Assembly: GCA_029882355.1 (NCBI GenBank)
Contig: JAOUKV010000003.1
Location: 89,426 to 153,425 of the forward strand
DNA length: 64,000 nt
Origin: Gammaproteobacteria bacterium
Lineage (GTDB): Bacteria; Pseudomonadota; Gammaproteobacteria; SZUA-229
Direction: 5' to 3'
The notes under the pieces: generated by a model
Database searches by the model: none
What the model was told of the DNA's origin: nothing
The model's input: the letters and a program-made list of their open reading frames with translations, nothing else
Shown: positions 60,103 to 64,000 of the stretch, one piece after another
How the letters are laid out: every line of letters begins with the position of its first letter
Position numbering within the stretch: the stretch's first letter is position 1
Position numbers and translations under genes: made by a program

Positions 60103-60645
60103 GTGTCAAAGATAATTCTATTCAACAAACCTTTTGATGTACTCTGCCAGTTCACCGACGAACAGGGCCGAGCCACACTCGCCGATTACATCAAAGAAAA
60201 AAACGTCTACGCCGCTGGACGACTCGACCGTGATAGCGAGGGTTTATTAATACTCACCGATGATGGCAAATTACAAAATAAAATAACCGACCCCAAACAC
60301 AAGTTAGAAAAAACTTATCTGGCACAGGTTGAAGGTGAAGCCACACAGGACGCCATCAAACAATTACAAAAAGGTGTAAAACTTAAAGATGGAATGACAC
60401 GTCCTGCTAAGGCCAGAATTATTGAAGAACCTGAATGGTTGTGGCCACGGACCCCGCCGATTAGGGAGCGTAAACATATTCCGACAACGTGGATTGAGCT
60501 GAAGATCTCTGAGGGAAGGAATCGTCAGGTTAGACGAATGACGGCAGCAGTGGGGTTTCCTACTTTGAGGCTGATTCGGTGGGGTGTTGGGGAATGGGAG
60601 CTGGGAGGACTGCGGTCGGGGGAGTTTAGGCTGATTGGTGATTAG
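60103..60645 (+). CDS. RluE-like 23S rRNA pseudouridine synthase
   Basis: A 180-residue pseudouridine synthase without an S4 domain, like E. coli RluE. The catalytic motif [18 protein letters not shown] lies at about residues 38-55, with [22 protein letters not shown] later. It starts with GTG directly after the exonuclease stop, suggesting coupling. The last ~60 codons are more G-rich than the rest, but the family motifs continue through them. Confidence 0.92.
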   Translation: MSKIILFNKPFDVLCQFTDEQGRATLADYIKEKNVYAAGRLDRDSEGLLILTDDGKLQNKITDPKHKLEKTYLAQVEGEATQDAIKQLQKGVKLKDGMTRPAKARIIEEPEWLWPRTPPIRERKHIPTTWIELKISEGRNRQVRRMTAAVGFPTLRLIRWGVGEWELGGLRSGEFRLIGD

Positions 60646-60672
60646 TTATCGTCATCTCTAGCGAATGTGAGA

Positions 60673-61689
60673 CTAACCATCAACCGACAAACTCCCCAAA
60701 TCCGAATACAAAAACTCTGCCGTCAAACTCTTGCCATATTTAACACTGGCCACATTAAACACCCCACATTCCTCAATCCAGCCTGCGCCCTGAACTCGTT
60801 CAGCCACCACCTCACTGCCCTGCATCTGCCTAGGCAAAACATAACAACAATTTTTCCGATACAACAAATTATAAGGCTGATTATCCATATGAAACTTTTC
60901 AATCACCGCCCAGCATCCATCCATCGATGTTGTTTTAATACAATGCATAGGATAATCATGCCTGCCACCATTATGCTGCCACAATGATTTTTCTATCGGC
61001 AAATCCTCTTGCTGAATAAAAGACTGGAAGTGCAATTGATTGACCGAGGCACAGGCACCCAGACTGTTATAACCAACGCCGAAGCCGGGGAAAATATCTT
61101 GCTGTTCTGCGACCAGCTTCCAGACCAGTTCATGATGCTCTTTAATAAGAACTTGCGGTAATTCACGCTCCGGTTCAGGAACGATAATTAGATGATAAGG
61201 TGCAAACGGGAACTTGTTATACAACACTCTGAGTGGCGTATTTCGCCATGCACCCTCCCATAAAACTTCGGGTCGCAGGAACGGTTTATTAAAATGGAAT
61301 TTGGCAGCGTCGAATTCACCAACAATACTTTCAACTTTTTCAGCGGACGCGCGCTCTGGTCGTAACGACCGCATCGGGTTGTACAATAACTTCCATTCAC
61401 CCTGCTCGATATTCTGCCAGGCTGATAACGAGCCAACACCTTTTGATCTTATTTTTTCAAACACACCCAGGTCATCATCAGTAGCTTTTAATGTACCTGC
61501 TTTATGTTTGTTATTTAGTGTGACAAACATAGACATTAAATCGTTTTTTAAACTCGCCTGCGACTGCTTATCCTGCAAACTGTTTGCCAACACCAGTATG
61601 AAAGCGCCGAGCTCGTCGGGCGATAACATAGCGCGGAGCTTTTCAGCGAACAGTGTTTTGAATTCGGTTAGATTGGATGCAACAAACAT
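60673..61689 (-). CDS. HIT-superfamily nucleotidyltransferase/phosphorylase-like protein
   Basis: A 338-residue protein whose central part resembles the GalT/Ap4A-phosphorylase/GDP-hexose phosphorylase branch of the HIT superfamily. It has LYNKFPFAPYHLIIVPEPERELPQ and GYNSLGACASVNQLHFQSF, where QLHFQ is a divergent HxHxQ-type catalytic motif. The N-terminal 90 residues are helical and not recognised. The substrate is unknown. The ATG is preferred over a GTG two codons upstream. Confidence 0.72.
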   Translation of the reverse strand: MFVASNLTEFKTLFAEKLRAMLSPDELGAFILVLANSLQDKQSQASLKNDLMSMFVTLNNKHKAGTLKATDDDLGVFEKIRSKGVGSLSAWQNIEQGEWKLLYNPMRSLRPERASAEKVESIVGEFDAAKFHFNKPFLRPEVLWEGAWRNTPLRVLYNKFPFAPYHLIIVPEPERELPQVLIKEHHELVWKLVAEQQDIFPGFGVGYNSLGACASVNQLHFQSFIQQEDLPIEKSLWQHNGGRHDYPMHCIKTTSMDGCWAVIEKFHMDNQPYNLLYRKNCCYVLPRQMQGSEVVAERVQGAGWIEECGVFNVASVKYGKSLTAEFLYSDLGSLSVDG

Positions 61690-61749
61690 AGACACAACAA
61701 TAAAGAATAAGGGAAGAATATTTTACCAGCACCTACTTTTTAAAATATT

Positions 61750-62391
61750 CTAATTTGGCATACTTCGTTTGCTGCGCAGCCATTTTACCAACGACTCCCA
61801 GCTTTCAAGGTCCTGATAAACCTGTGACGGCGCCATTTCAAAAATACCGACACCTCGTTCTTCCGCGCGGATGTAATTTTGAGTATCACGCAGGGTGGCG
61901 ACATAAGGCACCTTGAGCTTTTTGATGAAATCGAACAACTCTGAGAAGATGATGGTACTTTCACGCACACGATTGGCAATCACGCCTATTTTCACCTCTC
62001 CGCGTACAACTTTGCCGATGGCTTTGACTTCTTTCATGTAATCAGTGGCGGCGCGCATATCAATGGGTGAAGGTAAAACCGGAAACAAAATGGTATCGGC
62101 TTTGCGTACCATGGCAGTGAGTTCTTTGCCGTGTACACGGGCGGGTGCGTCAATGATCAGGATATCGGTATCTCTGGCAGGACGTAAATCCTCTTTAAAA
62201 GCAGCCACACCTTCAATCAAAGGCCATTCTTCACCACGCGCTTCCAGCCAGGCCAGACTTGAGCCCTGTGGATCATAATCAGCTAAAACCACTTTCTTTT
62301 CTTCCTCGAAAGCGTAATAACTCGCCAGATTGGTAGAAATGGTGCTTTTTCCGCAACCGCCTTTGGCGTTGAGAATCAGGATTGTACGCAT
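61750..62391 (-). CDS. ParA/MinD-family ATPase, orphan
   Basis: A 213-residue deviant Walker ATPase: NAKGGCGKSTISTNLA (residues 8-23), ADYDPQGSSLAW and the Walker B-like LIIDAPA. It resembles small ParA-type ATPases without an N-terminal DNA-binding domain. No ParB partner or parS-like repeat is seen next to it, so it probably positions some other cargo rather than this chromosome locus. It lies 60 bp upstream of the HIT-like gene. Confidence 0.88.
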   Translation of the reverse strand: MRTILILNAKGGCGKSTISTNLASYYAFEEEKKVVLADYDPQGSSLAWLEARGEEWPLIEGVAAFKEDLRPARDTDILIIDAPARVHGKELTAMVRKADTILFPVLPSPIDMRAATDYMKEVKAIGKVVRGEVKIGVIANRVRESTIIFSELFDFIKKLKVPYVATLRDTQNYIRAEERGVGIFEMAPSQVYQDLESWESLVKWLRSKRSMPN

Positions 62392-62558
62392 ACGGCTCTC
62401 CTTAACTATCCAGACCTTAGTCGATCATTATTTCCGTATCTTATACTGATATGGCGTGACTTGTAAAAACGCACTCATATCGACCGCCCTGCCCCATTTA
62501 GACGCTTTTTTTGCTCACAACATTTTAACTTTTCTCTAATATCACCGTGATTTCCAGC

Positions 62559-62577
62559 GATTATCATTCTCATTTAG
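62559..62577. promoter_or_regulatory. Fur-box-like sequence ahead of the small membrane protein gene
   Basis: The 19-mer GATTATCATTCTCATTTAG matches 12 of 19 positions of the Fur consensus (GATAATGATAATCATTATC). It overlaps a possible -35 region; a TGC-extended -10 (TACTAT, 62597-62602) lies downstream. Iron control of the downstream small gene is an inference. Confidence 0.35.
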
Positions 62578-62697
62578 CTGGCATATTACTTGCTGCTACT
62601 ATATTATTCGCAAACTGCTTTCAATTGACTGTAGGCCTGCGGATACAAGCCGACAATAGTCTTTAAAAGACAAAGAACTGAATAAAGGAGAACTTAA

Positions 62698-62841
62698 ATG
62701 ACTAAATACCAAGATAAAGCCATGGCTTCTGCGTTAATCGTTTCAGCGCTGGTCGTTTCATTAAATATTATCGCTGTAACAACTGGTGCGGCCGACGGTT
62801 TCTACGCTTCTGTACAAAACTGGATTTCATCCACGCTGTAG
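62698..62841 (+). CDS. Small membrane protein (47 residues)
   Basis: A short gene with good translation and transcription signals: a perfect AAAGGAG seven bases before the ATG, and a strong terminator 30 bp after the stop. The product has a charged N terminus (MTKYQDKAMA), one hydrophobic helix (about residues 10-30) and a short tail ending WISSTL. I do not recognise the family. It is divergent from the ParA gene and convergent with pntB. A small single-span inner-membrane protein is the only supported description. Confidence 0.7.
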   Translation: MTKYQDKAMASALIVSALVVSLNIIAVTTGAADGFYASVQNWISSTL

Positions 62842-62870
62842 CAAGTCACACTAATACCATCGCCATAAAA

Positions 62871-62900
62871 AAAGCCGGTACTGTTAGCACCGGCTTTTTT
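62871..62900. terminator. Bidirectional terminator between the small membrane protein gene and pntB
   Basis: Nine-bp stem AAAGCCGGT / ACCGGCTTT with a 9-nt loop, a T run on the plus side and an A run on the other. It fits the convergent arrangement and can stop transcripts from both sides. Confidence 0.9.
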
Positions 62901-62920
62901 GTGTCCGTCTGAAAACCTGA

Positions 62921-64000
62921 CTAGAGAGCCTTGATACCAGCAATCAATTCAGCAACAGCTTTCTGCCCATCGCCATAAAGCATACGAGTGTTATCCGCAT
63001 AGAACAGGTGGTTCTCTATACCCGAGAAACCGGCACCTCGACCACGTTTGATGACGATCGTGTTCTGCGCTCTATCTGCATCCAGAATCGGCATGCCGTA
63101 AATGGGGCTGTCTGGATTAGAACGGGCGACCGGGTTGACCACGTCATTGGCACCAATTACCAGCGCTACTTCAGCGGTGGGGAATTCAGGATTGATCTCG
63201 TCCAGATCCATGATCTTGTCGTAATCAACACCGGCTTCCGCCAGTAATACGTTCATGTGACCGGGCATACGGCCAGCCACGGGGTGAATCGCGTATTTCA
63301 CGGTGACACCACGATCTTCCAGCAGCGCTTCCAGCTCTTTCAGTTTATGCTGCGCCTGCGCCACTGCCATACCGTAACCCGGTACAATGATGACCTTGCT
63401 GGCATACGCCATCATGATAGCTGCATCAAAACCCTGAATTTCTTTCATGCTGCCTTCGACTTCTTCATCAGCCATCTCGCCACTGGGGCTACCGAAGCTG
63501 GAGAACAGAATGTTTGAAATCGGACGATTCATGGCTTTTGACATTAACTGCGTCAGCAAGGTACCCGATGCGCCCACTACCATACCGGCTATCATCATGG
63601 CTGCGTTTTGCAATACAAAACCTTCGAAGGCGACAGCTAAACCCGTCAACGCATTGAACAATGAGATAACCACTGGCATATCTGCACCACCAATTGGTAG
63701 TGTAAACATAATTCCGAAGATCAAGGTCAGCGCGAAGAAGATCAACAACATGGCAGGATCAATTTCAGCACTAAAAGCCATCATGCCACCCAGCACTAAC
63801 ATGCTAATGAATAACGCCAGATTGATCACCATATGCATGGGCAAGCGCATGGTTTTGTTGATCAGCCCCTGTAGCTTGGCAAAAGCAATCGCGGAACCCG
63901 AGAATGAAACCGCACCAATGATAGCGCCTAATGTTGCCAAGACTAATACGGTTGTACTGGGTGCTTCACCACCAGCGGCAACTTTCACTAACTCAACAGC
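62921..64000 (-). CDS. pntB: NAD(P) transhydrogenase subunit beta (partial, 5' end beyond window)
   Basis: Proton-translocating transhydrogenase, moving hydride from NADH to NADP+. The visible ~359 C-terminal codons comprise several membrane helices (domain II) and the full NADP-binding domain III. That domain has VIIVPGYGMAVAQAQ, HPVAGRMPGHMNVLLAEA, VIGANDVVNPVA and VIKRGRGAGFSGIEN. A full PntB is about 460 residues, so roughly 100 N-terminal residues lie beyond the right edge; the frame is open to the last base. Confidence 0.95.
   Translation of the reverse strand, partial: AVELVKVAAGGEAPSTTVLVLATLGAIIGAVSFSGSAIAFAKLQGLINKTMRLPMHMVINLALFISMLVLGGMMAFSAEIDPAMLLIFFALTLIFGIMFTLPIGGADMPVVISLFNALTGLAVAFEGFVLQNAAMMIAGMVVGASGTLLTQLMSKAMNRPISNILFSSFGSPSGEMADEEVEGSMKEIQGFDAAIMMAYASKVIIVPGYGMAVAQAQHKLKELEALLEDRGVTVKYAIHPVAGRMPGHMNVLLAEAGVDYDKIMDLDEINPEFPTAEVALVIGANDVVNPVARSNPDSPIYGMPILDADRAQNTIVIKRGRGAGFSGIENHLFYADNTRMLYGDGQKAVAELIAGIKAL

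Noticed and set aside
62620..62665. Partly self-complementary stretch GACTGT..ATAGTC ahead of the small membrane protein
   Set aside because: The pairing is interrupted and weak; no known riboswitch features are seen.

Overview
The window is 64 kb of chromosome from a gammaproteobacterium. The evidence is gene content and order: separate hisI and hisE followed by tatABC, dprA-smg-topA-tsaC-hemF, def-fmt-rsmB-trkA-trkH, coaBC-dut-algC-argB, and a Gac/Csr-type small RNA. I cannot assign an order or genus. Base composition and codon use look even throughout. There is no rRNA or tRNA gene, CRISPR array, prophage or intact insertion sequence. The content is mostly housekeeping, with a few accessory insertions (an HNH protein, a flavinylation cassette, a palindromic repeat).

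Layout. (1) 1-13,020, minus strand: dtd-hisB-hisH-hisA-hisF-hisI-hisE-tatA-tatB-tatC (cut by the left edge), then upstream ttcA, a lipid A-type acyltransferase, trkH, trkA, rsmB, fmt and def. A plus-strand gene for a CsrB/RsmYZ-like RNA lies in the 320 bp between dtd and ttcA. (2) 13,161-20,074, plus strand: LysM lipoprotein, dprA, smg, topA, tsaC, hemF, met convergently by a receiver-PAS-GGDEF-EAL protein. (3) 22,901-24,738: hemB-aroE. (4) 24,746-32,631: an HNH protein, a cassette of apbE, a DUF3570 barrel, a DUF4266 lipoprotein and a TlpA-like thioredoxin, then a divergent OmpR-type regulator and kinase with a perfect PmrA-type box between, and a second GGDEF-EAL protein. (5) 32,733-41,897: gamma-carbonic anhydrase, an N-terminally extended UbiA, a hydrolase, comF, bioB-bioF, a PfkB kinase, a FetAB-like exporter, a FimV-like protein and radC. 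(6) 41,992-53,230: coaBC-dut-algC-argB, a TSUP permease, pyrE, exonuclease III, an AmpG-like permease, hemW, rpmE and a thermonuclease. (7) 53,268-64,000: malic enzyme, malate dehydrogenase, a cold-shock protein, typA, a TPR protein, a 5'-nuclease, an RluE-like synthase, a HIT-like nucleotidyltransferase, a ParA-like ATPase, a 47-residue membrane protein and pntB (cut by the right edge).

The two most notable items are regulatory RNA and redox. First, a GacA-type palindrome (TGTAGG-N6-CCTACA), a -10-like hexamer, eleven GGA motifs in about 155 nt and a strong intrinsic terminator together define a CsrA-sequestering small RNA. Second, the ApbE/DUF3570/DUF4266/thioredoxin group carries a flavinylation-type motif (DALTGAT) in the barrel protein and sits beside a two-component system with its own operator, suggesting a regulated cell-envelope flavin redox system. 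Other points are a cold-shock promoter inside a 12-bp inverted repeat, a terminator inside the start of a nuclease gene, a terminator abutting the apbE start codon, and a probable non-canonical start for rsmB.
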